From: Cycas panzhihuaensis
Lineage: Eukaryota; Cycadophyta
Length of the DNA stretch: 64,000 nucleotides
Assembly (NCBI GenBank): GCA_023213395.1
Contig: CM041465.1
Span: 143,661,741-143,725,740, forward strand
Reading direction: 5' to 3'
Shown here: positions 10,352 through 21,144 of the stretch, one piece after another
Layout of the letters: the number at the start of each line of letters is the position of its first letter
How positions within the stretch are numbered: the first letter of the stretch is position 1
Program-made: the position numbers and the translations under genes
The notes under the pieces: generated by a model
The model's database searches: none
Seen by the model: only the letters and a program-made list of their open reading frames with translations
Told to the model about the DNA's origin: nothing

Positions 10352-12589
10352 TATAGGTTCAAGCCACATATTTGAACTTACTTGGTCATGATGGAATGCT
10401 TAACTTTAAACAAGGTTTTGCACATTAAAATGGCATCCAAATAACTTAAAAGACTAGTCAAGATATCCACATTTAAATCAAGAATTTGATGCATCTTCTA
10501 GAATTAGATTCTAAGCCTATATGAAGAAGTTAGGGTTAAAACTGTATAAGTACCCTATTTTTAAAATAAGAGGGGGTGAGAAATAGGGGTTAAGCCCCAT
10601 TTAGAAATTAGTTGTGGTCACATAAAGGATTAATAGAACCAAAGGTTGGCAAATAGGGGGTTTAGATTTAATAATCTTTGAAATCCAAAAAGGGTCATAT
10701 GGGCATCTTATAAGATTAGGGGCTACAAATTAGGAGCTGGAAGACCCAAAATTGTAATAAAGTAGATTTTATAGTTTTTACAAATGCAAAAATATTAAAC
10801 ACAATTTAATAAAGTTATGAAGTTTATTTAAACACAAAAAAATAACAAACGATATGGAATATATAAAATATTTTAATAAATATTAGGGTTTTGAATCAGA
10901 TTTACACCCAAATTCGTAAATTTTATAGTTACACAAATTTGTATATCTATGCGATTAGATTTTTGCATCAATCAACTATGTGTGAACTCCATGATACATC
11001 TTCTTATACATCTATGACTTCATGCTCTATTTCTACATGATAGATGTCTTAATTTCTTCTTCGAATAGCGTCTCTGCAATTAGGTTTCATTTGTCTATGT
11101 GTAACTTCAACGAATGCCAAAGATATGACTAGGATGGCATATACTGTAGTCATTATTTTCCATAAGTGATGGCACCACTATCATTGAGTTGAGAGTCACC
11201 ACGAGGTAGAGAAGTAGGTATATCATGGCTCCCATAAGAGTGAACTTGTTGGATTCTATTAGATACAAAAGTAATAGCCATTGAGCATCATATCTCTCAA
11301 CTTCATACCTCTAGGGAGCATCTTCCATCACATAGCAATAGTACAGAAATGCTAAGAACCCTTAGTAGTCTAAGCCCAACACACATCTAGACCTTCATGG
11401 TGCTACTAAACTCATCCATCGTTGGAGAGGTGTTCTACTAAGATGTGTTTATCACAAACATCATGGCTTTTGTTGCAATTTGCTATGTTAGATCATGATC
11501 ATTGTCTTGGTCATCATCGTCTATTATGCTTAGATCACAATTACTACTTCCTTGATTGTGACTACTGAAGGAATCATTATGGTTTGAAAAACTACCCATC
11601 TGTTCCTCTTTTATGTCACTCATTTAGAAAATAGAATCAAAATTCCTTCATCACTCTAAGTTTCTTGGAATTGCTTCTCTCTGTCAGTATATATGCCTTC
11701 CCTGGATTGATTATCTTTAGCCTCAGTCTCATCTGTTATTGTCTCTAGTTGGTAGTAAGAGTGCCTCTTGTTGCCTTCCTTGCATTTTGTAGCCGGTGCA
11801 GCAAATAAGTTGAAAGAGTGATTATTATCATCTAAATCCAACTGGCCTTTAGAATTAACTTGATGTTCAAAAGCTTCCTCTATTTAATCAAAACTCTGAA
11901 TCACTTGATAAGTTGGCTTTGAATAGGAGTTTATTGTAGGGACACTTTCAATGGGTGCTTTCTAAAACCGCCTCTTCATTATCAGTCTCAGATTGGTCAA
12001 CATCTGTACTTAGTGAAGCCCATGAATGGTGGGACTATCATCAAAGGTCCTATCCTGCAGTTTGTTTTTATTGTGTTTCAAAGTACAGAAGAACATTGAA
12101 GTGTATGAGGCTGTCATCAAATCCTTAAGCTCTTTTTCTGAACCTGTTTAGGACATAAAGTATAAAATAGAAATCTATCAACTGAAGACATCATTTCTAT
12201 AAGGGTATCAACCGTAATAACATGTCAAGCTTATAGTCTATGGTATTCATATGATGGCAATGCACAGGCAGGTAATTCTATAACTTATTATCCTCTCTTT
12301 TGGTGTATATGTTGGTCTTTCAGTTGTTCAATAAGTGTGTTTTTTTTTGGGGGGGGAAGTTGTTCCTGTGTATCATTAAAAGGGGTTTTCGCAATGATGG
12401 ATGTATGAATTTGATTAACACATATGCAATATATTATGGAAAATTTCTCCTCATAAAACACCTGGATTGGTTTACTTTCACCCCTTTTCTAAGGCTGATA
12501 CTTTTAACCATCTCACTTATACATCATGAAGCTAAAGGACGTCATCATTTTTATACCATAAAAGAATGAGTTTTGGTTAATAGACATTC
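10352..12589. other. Unclassified AT-rich DNA
   Basis: The sequence just after C should be the continuation of copia A's 5' end, but neither an LTR nor a PBS for A is recognisable. There is no convincing gene. A poly-T/poly-G run lies at 12340-12357. A 4.5-codon-scale search by eye found only the acidic minus-strand frames listed separately. Confidence 0.5.
11485..11995 (-). pseudogene. Coding-like acidic minus-strand frames, unrecognised
   Basis: Two successive minus-strand frames look protein-like in composition. One (about 11656-11880) contains FEHQVNSKGQLDLDDNNHSF and continues to a Glu/Asp/Lys/Gln-rich end. The other (about 11487-11622) opens with MSDIKEEQMGSFSNHND and ends in IIDDDDQDNDHDLT. 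Such acidic, low-hydrophobicity segments occur in N-termini of plant transposases and regulatory proteins, but I recognise no family. They could be remains of one gene separated by a frameshift. Identity is unknown. Confidence 0.25.
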
Positions 12590-13117
12590 CCCAGGCCTTA
12601 CCCAAGTATATTGGAACTAATTTTCATATTTGGAAAATTAATATGGAATGTATATTCATGCTAAAGAAACTTTGGAAGATAATTATGGGTGCTAAAATGG
12701 CTCATGAAGAAGGGGAGGAAACCTTCAAAAAGAAAAATAGAATAGCCATTGATGTAATGCTTGCAGCCTTTGATAAGGACAATCTTCCTTCTTCTTATCA
12801 CTTCCTTGTATAGACTATTCAAAATACCAACTTAGCTGAGGACACCTAGAAACTGTTGGTAGAAGTACAAGAAAAGGGACCTAAAGAATTATAAAGGAGT
12901 GTCAAAAGGGCAAAGAACCAAAGGAAGAAGTTGAAAAGGAAAGCCAAAAATCAGGTTGATTCTGGTAAGGACAATCCTTTCATAGATATTAAAGCAAATG
13001 AACAGGAGTCTAATAATCCTTGCCTAAAATCTGATGAAGGTTTGAATTCACCAAATGACCTAAGGTTTATCACGATTGATGTAAAAACAATAGTTGAAGA
13101 ACCTAAATCTTTATAAG
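12590..13117 (+). pseudogene. gag-like frame of E
   Basis: The reading begins with KYIGTNFHIWKINMECIFML, a good match to the F.G.NF..WK..M...L N-terminus of copia gag. It continues LKKLWKIIMGAK and NRIAIDVMLAAFDKDN, then a Lys-rich segment (KNQRKKLKRKAKNQ) and an acidic tail to the stop after 13113. TAG/TAA stops interrupt it. A little downstream (about 13240-13290) a reading with IYDCTQFGHIFDLH could be a decayed CCHC knuckle (C.Q.GH spacing preserved, two Cys lost); this is weak. Confidence 0.6.
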
Positions 13118-13855
13118 TAATTCTTCATGAAAACACAAACATCCTGATAGAAGGTACAAGCAATATTGTTCTAGTTTGTATTGACAGATTTGTAAGCAAG
13201 ATTTAAATGAGGTTGGGATATATATTGATTTACACAAGTTGGAGATTATCTATGATTGCACTCAATTCGGTCATATCTTTGACCTTCATCTTTGAAAGAA
13301 TCCAAATAGTAGTAGCATATCCTACAACAACACTAAAAGGCTCTTTTAAGGAAGGAAGGATCACAAGAAAGATATTATATGATCAAAATCTTGGTTGCCA
13401 AAATCATAACATACTTTGGATAGACTACGTGATCATAAGGTTCAATAATATTAAAGTAATGTTCCATCTTTGCATAACCATAATCGGAAAGTATGTACAT
13501 GTAGCAATCATAGAAATATTCATTATACTTGGTTCAAGGAATTTCTTGGGTGATGTGGAGAAACCAGGGCATCTTGCTAGTTATGTATATATAACTAAAT
13601 AGGCTACAGGTAACTATGATGAAGTAATTAAAACTCATCTCAATGAATTAATTGCTTTATAGGAGGATGATGTTGTCAACTTATCTCTAATTATTAACAT
13701 TTATATTGAAGAAAGTAGAAGCAAACAAGTGGTAACCAGAATTCTGATGCAAGATATATTTGATATACAACTTGAAGACATCTTTGATAAGCACATGCAG
13801 AAACACCTAACAGGTCCTCACCAAGCACAAGTCAGCTCAAGATTGATCTACTACA

Positions 13856-14085
13856 CTTTTTGTGTAATAAAAGGTTCCTAATTATACATGAAGACAAAGA
13901 AGACAAGGTTCAAGAAATGTCACTCTAGAGGACTACTCCAAAGGCGACATTGTAGGATTGAAGACCAAGACTTTTGTGTAATAAAAGGTTCCCAATTACA
14001 CATGAAGACAAAGAAGACAAGGTTCAAGAAATGTCACTCTAAAGGACTACTCCAAAGGTGACATTTCAGGATTGAAGTCCAAGAT
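13856..14085 (+). repeat. 115-bp tandem duplication in E
   Basis: Two adjacent copies, 13856-13970 and 13971-14085, both starting CTTTTGTGTAATAAAAGG and containing AAGACAAGGTTCAAGAAATG. They differ at only a handful of positions, so the duplication is younger than most decay in this region. Confidence 0.92.
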
Positions 14086-14268
14086 AAAATCCAAGACATT
14101 GTATTTAAGACCTTTACAAGATCAAGACGTTGTAAATTCAAAGAAAGTAAAGTACATGTTAGAGTCCATTAGATGTCATGTTTAATGTTTCAAGTCTATA
14201 TGTCTAGTGTGATATTAGTATTTAGTATTCAGTTTTTTATAGTTTTGACATTAAACATTATGGGGAGG

Positions 14269-14589
14269 TGTTGAGAATAATGTTTAATGCATGTGTCCTT
14301 AAGTACTTAGGGGTAATGTAACTTAGTCTATTGATCAATGTATAGGTGTCATGTGGTTGGTTGTCTTAAGGGTATTTGTCCCACATGTATTACATGCCTT
14401 ATATGGTCTCCCACCTATTTTGTATATAAGGTGGTTGAGGTAGTATATGTTAACGAAGTCATCATAGAGACTCATATTGAGTCCTTGATGTATTAGAGTT
14501 ATGCTTATGTTAATAAAATGAAGGTTATGTTTGGTTATCGATCTTGAGGCGTATGTGGAGTTTGATGCTTTCCATGTTAAAATCTAACA
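14269..14589 (+). repeat. 3' LTR of E
   Basis: Begins TGTTGAGAATAATG directly after a purine-rich ATTATGGGGAGG and ends AAATCTAACA, with TG...CA termini. A TATATAAGG box is at 14433-14441. Only one copy is visible. Confidence 0.72.
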
Positions 14590-15580
14590 TCCTTCACACA
14601 AACTAGCAAACTATCTATTACTCTAAACCATGTTGTAATACCCTCAATTCTGGCCAACATGATAAAGGGAAAAATCATGGCCTTCCTACTATATCATTGG
14701 CTTCATAGGGTGATCAAGCCTATATCCAAATACCCACCCTTAAACTCACATACATTACCTACATGTCTATTGGAAAAACACAGAAATAACTATTATAAAA
14801 ATAAATCAAATATATAGAAAAATGTTGTGAGATTTGAGATAACCATAACACCTATGATATAGCTAGATTTTCATGCATAAGCACTAGCATGGTCAAGGCT
14901 CATAACACTAACATACTCTAAGTACTAATACCAACATTCTCTAGGTGCCCTATAAAATTTTGATTTAAAACCATCCACTAAGTACAGTAGAACATCACTT
15001 AATAAATAGATAAACTACCTCCCTCACTAGTCATAAATAAGTTTAGAATAAACCCTTAACATATAGATATACTTATAGTCTTATAGTCTAATTAGCATTA
15101 TAATAAGCTTGAATGGGGGATCTAATACTTGTTAAACACCTAACTCTAAGAGACTTAGATTTATTCAATAAATCACTTCCCATAAAACTAAAACCTTAGC
15201 TTTGATAGCAAATGTGAAAAAATAGGATATAACAAAAGATAATTATGATATAACTTACTAAATACAAATACTTAATACAAGTTTAAGATCATATATGATT
15301 ATAAAACATAAAGATATATATGTGAAACAAATAAAGAATAATATGTAGAAACACATAACATAATATACTTATTGGAAGAGACCACTTCTAATTGTATTAT
15401 GTTAACCTAATACATATTTATAATACATATCACCACCTAAATGTCTAATTATAATCTAAGAGCCACTTGGTCAACCAATGACTAATTACATGAAGAAGTG
15501 TGTGTACTATGACCCCCTAGGATACATCAAAGGGATAATTACATGAATTTAATATTCCCATGAGCTAACATTATTCAACA
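14590..15580 (-). mobile_element. D: 5' end of a copia element
   Basis: In minus-strand order: an LTR (15213-15580), a PBS-like sequence (15194-15212) and about 600 bp of leader that ends where the E 3' LTR ends (14589). No coding domain of D was recognised. D probably continued leftwards and was disrupted by E or by deletion. Confidence 0.6.
15213..15580 (-). repeat. 5' LTR of copia D
   Basis: About 368 bp with minus-strand TGTTGAATAATGTTAGC start and a CACA end next to the PBS. The minus strand just downstream of the LTR reads TTTGCTATCAAAGCTAAGG, one base off the TTTGGTATCAAAGC copia PBS. The outer boundary is chosen by the TGTTG start and is less certain than the inner one. Confidence 0.65.
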
Positions 15581-16060
15581 CTAATAGGGATAATAAAGAA
15601 TATAAAGGAAACTATCTTAATTAATAAAGGAAACATGCATAACTTTATCAATTAAATGATAGTTAAGTAAGTAAGACTATAAATTGTCCACTAAATCAAT
15701 TCTAAGTAGTTATAGTTGGTGGGAAGACAATACCATATGGGAGATTTTGTTAAAAAATCCCTTTGACAATGCATAATTATACATTATAATACATAATGTT
15801 TACCATGCCAATAGGTGGTATTGATATAATTTTGGGGGATTAATAGTTACAAAACTTAGGATTAATTATCATGAACCATAATAAGTTGTTCATAGAGTTC
15901 TAGAAAAAGGGAAGAAGTATATATTATAAGCTTCCCCCACATCCCCAAATCAAGATATCCCTTCACATCATATGAAGAAAATTTTGAAAAGGAGAGCTTT
16001 AGAGAATGTGATTAGTTATTTTTAAATATTGATGACCAAAAAATAAATCATCCACCTAAA
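15581..16060. other. AT-rich spacer before chromovirus H
   Basis: No recognisable LTR, PBS or gag. It may contain decayed 5' parts of element H (its gag and protease were not found) but nothing can be aligned by eye. Confidence 0.5.
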
Positions 16061-16099
16061 GATGAATATACTACAATAAGAATATAATAAAGCATTCAA

Positions 16100-16930
16100 A
16101 GAATTACTAAAGGAGTGACTTCTTAAAAGAGGATTAGAGTATAATGCAGATCTTCAACCTCGTATGACCCTAATTAGAGTCTAACCATACTGACATCTAC
16201 ATCATCATAAGACTATCATAAAAAGCTAATAGGAGAGCTATCGGACTAGGGAAAAATAAAACCTAGAAAAAGTCCTTTTATGGCACTTATCATATTGGTT
16301 CTAAAGAAAGATGGATCTTACATAATGTATTGATTACAAGCCTCTTGATAAGGATACTATAAAATATTAATTTTTGATTTCTTCAAATTTAAGATCTCTT
16401 GGATAAACTACATGGTGCTTAAGTTTTCATAATAATTGATCTTAAATTTAGCTATTATCATATCTAAGTTAGGGCTCAAGATCCAAAAAATACTACTTTC
16501 CATACACATAAGGGTTATTATAAATTCAAGGTCATGTTATTTAGACTAAAAAATGCACTAGTAAACTTTTAAGCTACTATGAATAAGGCATTTCATCCCT
16601 ATCTATAGAAATTTATTTTAGTCTTTTTTAATGATATTTTTATTTATAGTGATACTTGGGTTAAGAACTTATAACATCTCAAACAAATCCTCCAAACATC
16701 ACAAAATGATTGCCTATTTACTAACAAGGTAGAGTGCACATTTGGGATAGAAGAAGTAGAATTCTTAGGTCATATAATAAGTTGCAAAGGGGTGAAAATG
16801 GATTTAAAAAAGATCCAAGTAATACTAGACTAGCCTATTTCCAAGAATGTATTAAAAGTAAAAGGCTTTTAGGAGATTTAGGATTCTACAAGAGATTCAT
16901 TAAGGGATATATATATATATATATATCTTA
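16100..16930 (+). pseudogene. Reverse transcriptase of H
   Basis: Readings include ILVLKKDGSYIMY and DYKPLDKDTIKY (the VKKKDGSWRMCVDYRALN region), DLLDKLHGA, then IIDLKFSYYHI and FKVMLFRLKNA. FFNDIFIYS (16624-16650) is the FFDDILIYS active-site box with the first Asp changed to Asn. VECTFGIEEVEFLGHIISCKG and KRLLGDLGFYKRFIKGY complete the thumb/connection region. Frameshifts and many stops; the enzyme is dead. (TA)n slippage at about 16909-16927 disrupts the end. Confidence 0.85.
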
Positions 16931-16942
16931 TCACTTTAAAAT

Positions 16943-17410
16943 TTGACCAAAAAGGATGTGTTTAAATGGAATGAACAAGTAAAGAAACCATTTAATGATC
17001 TTAAGAAATTGATGAGGTCCCCTCTTGTAGTTGTAATGCTAAACTTTAAACAACAATTTGTTATGGACCATGATGCCTCCAAAGAGGGATTAGAGGCTAT
17101 AATAATACAAAATAATAGACTTATTACATATATGAGTTACAAATTTAAGGGAAACGAGAAATCACACCACCTATATTAAAAAAATGTTGGTCATTATTCA
17201 TACAATAAATAAAAAATGGTATCATTACTTAATGGGTAATAAATTTATCATTAAGATTGATCATGATAGCCTCAAATATTTCCTCAAATATCCATCCTCG
17301 TTATAATAATAATAGATATGGTTTAGAAAGTTACCAACTTTTAATTTTAAAATTGTTTATAAAAAGATGAAAAAAATATAGTCATAAATGCTCTATCTAG
17401 AAGAAATGAC
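16943..17410 (+). pseudogene. RNase H domain of H
   Basis: KKDVFKWNEQVKKPFNDLKK leads into VVVMLNFKQQFVMDHDASKE, the F...TDAS.EG.GA.L.Q motif with the catalytic Asp retained (HDAS). Later readings give ITYMSYKF, KMLVIIHTINKWYHYLMGN and IKIDHDSLKYFL, and the linker ends with NIVINALSRR (the VADALSRR landmark). Stops and at least one frameshift are present. Confidence 0.82.
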
Positions 17411-17599
17411 GATATCACTCTATAAGCTATATCTATATTAAGCTTTGCATATATCACTCAGATACAATAAGAAAATACACAAGACCCATATATACAAGAG
17501 ATTATTTAGTATGTTAAGAATGTATTAAACCAAAATAAGAATCTTGAGTGGAGAAATAATATCCTCTAGTATAAGGATTAAATTTATATTTCTTTAACT

Positions 17600-18420
17600 T
17601 TGACATTAAAAAATACAATCCTTCAAGAGTGATTTTCTACCTCTATATCTAGTCATGTGGGGATAAATAAGATTTGTAAAAATATTAAACATTTATTTTT
17701 TGAAATAATTTAAAAAGGGATGTATATTAGAATATGACTAAATGTGATACTTTCTAGAGAAATAAATCTAAAATATTTAAGACACTGAGCCTTCTACAAC
17801 TACTATATATACCTAAAAGAAAATGACAAGAGATGTTTATGGATTTCATCATAGGCTTATTATATTCAAATGGAAATAATGTAATATTTATGGTTATTGA
17901 AAGACATACAAAATATGTTCATTTTAGAGGGGATATAATCAACTTTCAAGGTAAATCAAATAGTAGATATTTTCATAAAAGAGACCCATCGATTACATGG
18001 ATTTCTTAAAGTTATTATTAGTGATCAGATTCTAAAATTCATAAGCAATTTTATAAAATAAATGTTTACTCCAATTGGAACCAAATTAAATATAAGTATA
18101 GTATGTCATCCTCAAATAGATGATCAATTAAAAGTAGTTAATAAATTTCTAAAGGGTTATCTTCATTACTTTACTTTAGAAAAGTAATCACATTACCAAT
18201 ATTGGTTACACTTAGCAAAATGGTGGTATAACACCACATACCACATAACAACATAGATGACTTAATTCAAATCTCTCTAAGGTTATGATCCATTATCTTT
18301 AATCCATATGGTTACTTAATCTAAAGTTCAATCAGTTAATGACCAATTTGCAAAAATAGAAGATATCCTCATGAGCCTTAAGGATAACTTAAACATAGTA
18401 ATAAATAAGATGAAATAACA
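17600..18420 (+). pseudogene. Integrase core of H
   Basis: MFMDFIIGLLYSNGNN and VIFMVIERHTKYVHF match W.DFI.GLP.S.G...I.VVVDR.TKYAHF; the first catalytic Asp is in MDFI. IISDQILKFISNF carries the second Asp (SDRD..F.S.FW). CHPQIDDQLKVVNKFL is HPQTDGQTE.VN..L with the final Glu lost. It continues WWYNTTYHITT and SLxGYDP. Decayed by stops. Confidence 0.82.
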
Positions 18421-18499
18421 AGAAGACCTACACTACAATGAAAGATAATTTAATATTAGTAATTAGGTATTTTTGAGATTACAATCTTATAAATAAACC

Positions 18500-18835
18500 T
18501 CATTAAATAAATTGGGGAAGTAAAAGTTGCAACCAAAATTCTATGGCCCTTTCTAAGTATAAAGGAAAATTAGCAAAGTAGATTATCAACTAGAACTTCC
18601 AAATGCAAAAATTTATGTCTTTCATATATCTCATCTTAAGGGTAAAGTTGGAGACAAAGTCATAATATAAATACGTCTACCAAAGATAGATGAAAAAGAA
18701 TCACATATCTCACAACTAAAAGAAATAATATAGATAAGAACAATATGGCTACATAATAAAGAGATCAAAGAATACCTCATTAAATTAAATGGCATAGACA
18801 TTAAAGATGTGACCTAGGAAGATAAAACATAGTAT
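18500..18835 (+). pseudogene. Integrase C-terminus and chromodomain-like tail of H (copy 1)
   Basis: KLQPKFYGPF, then KVDYQLELPNAKIYVFHISH, matches the KL.P.Y.GPF.V...G...Y.L.LP....H.VFHVS.L module of chromoviral integrases. It is followed by LHNKEIKEYLIKLNGIDI and KDVTWED, the L.KW.G....TWE core of a chromodomain, with Trp of KW lost. In chromoviruses this tail directs integration to marked chromatin. Confidence 0.75.
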
Positions 18836-19140
18836 TAGCAAAATTTACAAATTCCCATGCTTTAAGGGTCAAGTATTTTTGTAGAGAGGAGGGCTTATTA
18901 TGAAACTAATAGATGTATAGTTAAATGTTCTAGAAATAAATTCCTAGAGAATCCCTCACTTTGAATAGAACCATCTTTTATTTATTTGATTATCCTCTAT
19001 ACTATTTTATTATCATGTTCATGCGAAAATATTACAAAATCCCATTAGGTTCATAATAGATTGAGTTTGAGTACCTCAAGATGAATCTAAGGTTTAAAGG
19101 CATTAGTGAACAAGTCAAAAATAAGGTTACCTATTAAGGG
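18836..19140 (+). repeat. LTR start of H, copy 1 (shortened)
   Basis: After AGAGAGGAGGGCTTAT (PPT-like) the sequence starts TTATGAAACTAATAGATG and runs through CCTAGAGAATCCCTCACTTTG and CAAGATGAATCTAAGGTTTAA. The same landmarks recur in copy 2 at 19755-20110, but copy 1 lacks about 130 bp present there (19775-19905). Confidence 0.65.
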
Positions 19141-19409
19141 ACTTTGGCAAACATGAACTAGGTATTAAAAGTGATGAATGAAGTCTTGACTAGACATTTT
19201 AACTTCTTATTTTACTGAGAAAGGGGCTTTTGATTAAGTCTTGAATGAGTAGTCTATGTTAAAATAATTAATAATTGTATTGATAAACTATTAAAAAGAG
19301 AAAATAAATGCATTATACAACCTATAAAACTATTTATAGGTGTCACCTAATAAGGTTTTTGTAAAGATTCTCATCATAGTATAATCATATAGAAGGTAAT
19401 TTGCATAGG

Positions 19410-19690
19410 ATAAAGCTTCAGAAAATTAGTTAGGTGGCTTATCAACTAGAACGTCTAAATGTAAATATTCATAATGGATTTGATATATCTTGTCTTAAGG
19501 GTAAAGTTAGAGACAAAGCCATATTGTAAATAACTTTGCCAAAGATAAATGAAGAAGAATCATATATCTTACAATCAAAAGGAATAATATAGATAAGAAT
19601 AATATAGCTATATAATAGAGAGATAAAAGAAAACCTTATCAAATTTAATCAAATAGACATTAAAGATGTGACTTGGGAAGATGAAATATA
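19410..19690 (+). pseudogene. Second copy of H integrase tail and chromodomain
   Basis: Repeats the 18560-18835 segment: CTTATCAACTAGAACGTC parallels TTATCAACTAGAACTTCC, then GGTAAAGTTAGAGACAAAGCC parallels the same run near 18640, and the chromodomain reading ends DVTWEDEI. It keeps the TGGGAAGA (Trp-Glu) that copy 1 has as TAGGAAGA. Confidence 0.7.
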
Positions 19691-19754
19691 ATACTAATAA
19701 AATTAACAAGTTTTCATGCTTTAAGGGTAAAGCATTTGTTAGGAAGGAGGGATT

Positions 19755-20200
19755 GTTATGAAACTAATAGATGCGCCTTTGTATGAACCTATATGTTCAT
19801 TAGAAGTGACCTATTTATGAAAGTACAAAGTAAGTAGGAGATCATTTAAAGAAATATCATGGATTATTTCTTGCAACCTTAGTATTTGGAAGCAGCTATA
19901 GTTAGTAGTAAATTCTTAGAGGAGCCCTAACTTTGAAGAGACCTATCTTTTATTTATTTGATAGTTCTCTATACTATTTTATTATCATTCAATATTATTT
20001 TATAATAATATGTATATTATTTCATGTAAAAATATTATAAAACCCTATTGGGTTCATAACATACTAAGTTTGAGTATTTCAAGATGAATCTAAGGTTTAA
20101 GGACATTCATGAACAAGTCAAAAAAGAAGTCATCTACCAAGGGATCAGTTCTATGTCTTAGGCCCAAACATATGAAAGAGGACTAATGGTGAGATGTCTC
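19755..20200 (+). repeat. LTR start of H, copy 2
   Basis: Starts TGTTATGAAACTAATAGATG directly after GGAAGGAGGGAT (PPT). This is the better preserved of the two LTR starts. It is cut at 20200 by the 5' LTR of copia F; the remainder may continue after 42497. Confidence 0.7.
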
Positions 20201-20416
20201 TATAGAAGGTAGTGTTTTATCTAGGGTTATGATGTATACCTAAAGTATTTTTGTGAGGGTCTTTCTCCCTTCCCCCTTTCTCTCATAAGATGATAAGTGG
20301 CACAATCCTATTGAGAAGTTGCCATTTATACCTTCTCCATAATTGTATATATGTAGTCAAATAATTGATCAATAAATTAAAGAGAATTCATCTATTGTTA
20401 TATTAAACGTCTAACA
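20201..20416 (+). repeat. 5' LTR of copia F
   Basis: 216 bp from TATAGAAGGTAGTG to AAACGTCTAACA. Both LTRs start TATAG and end in CA, so the start is set by the PPT of the 3' copy. Roughly 20 differences from the 3' LTR by eye, including small indels. Confidence 0.88.
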
Positions 20417-20431
20417 TGGTTTCAGAGTAGG
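20417..20431 (+). promoter_or_regulatory. Primer binding site of F
   Basis: TGGTTTCAGAGTAGG directly abuts the LTR, one or two mismatches from TGGTATCAGAGC (initiator-Met tRNA complement). Confidence 0.82.
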
Positions 20432-21144
20432 TTATTGGGTCTTCCTACCTGTGAAAGAGTTAAGCTAGGGTTTCTCTAAAGGAGAAGAAGATCTGAATCA
20501 AGTTATTCCCAAAGGACATTCTCATCTAAAGGTTGAATTCATATGAAGTAAACATTAAGCTGGTTTCGAACGAGATTGTATGATCATACGGAAGTGTAAG
20601 ACTTTGTTTGGATGCCAAAAATCAAAGTCCTTAGAATTTGATAAAACTTACCTAGATTGTAGATTAGGCCCTCCTTAATATTTTTTCCTTTTGGAGTGAC
20701 ATCATTTAAAGCTGTTTTTGTATAGTTTCGAGTAGTCATAAGGGCATATAGGTTTGTGACTCCTCTTCTTCAAATTTCTTCAAAAACCTAACAAGAATCT
20801 CTGGTATAAGGTGTTGGAAACCCTTCTCATCCTTAATCAAAAGTTTTAAATCAGTCTTTCAGAGATTTATTTCATTTTTCAAGGACTTTTCTTAGTTTTT
20901 GTCAAAAACCCTTGGGCATAGATTTCAACCCATTTTCTATCATATCTCTCAGATCTAAGAGAGAATCAAGATTCTAACCACAACTTCAGATACCCATTTG
21001 TGAGTACTTTAGTTTAAGACCATTATTTTTCTAGTATGTACACTTTGGGGTCTGTATAAAATTTTGTATAACCATCTATACATATGTCCTCGTGGCCTCT
21101 TATTAATAAAGTTGGCCTCATTAGTAATCAATTCATAAATAGTT

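Larger units (their letters stand above)
12590..14589 (+). mobile_element. E: 3' part of a gag-only copia-like element
   Basis: A gag-like frame (12590-13117) is followed by about 1.1 kb without protease, integrase or RT, then a short G-rich PPT (14260-14268) and a 321-bp LTR (14269-14589). No matching 5' LTR was found upstream, so the 5' end is lost or unrecognisable. Like element C it goes from gag to the 3' LTR without pol, which suggests a second non-autonomous family and not simply an internal deletion, though a deletion cannot be excluded. Confidence 0.6.
16061..20200 (+). mobile_element. H: degenerate chromovirus-type Ty3/gypsy element, 3' half
   Basis: Order RT, RNase H, integrase, integrase C-terminus with chromodomain-like tail, then PPT and the start of an LTR, typical of plant chromoviruses. 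Gag, protease and 5' LTR are not recognisable. The 3' end (integrase tail, chromodomain, PPT, LTR start) is present twice, at about 18560-19140 and 19410-20200. Every domain is broken by stops. At 20200/42498 the right-hand LTR is interrupted by copia F. Confidence 0.75.

Noticed and set aside
13207-13602. 131-codon plus-strand frame in element E as a possible host gene
   Set aside because: Hydrophobic and irregular; another frame over the same bases gives a more gag-like reading. No plausible promoter or homology by eye.
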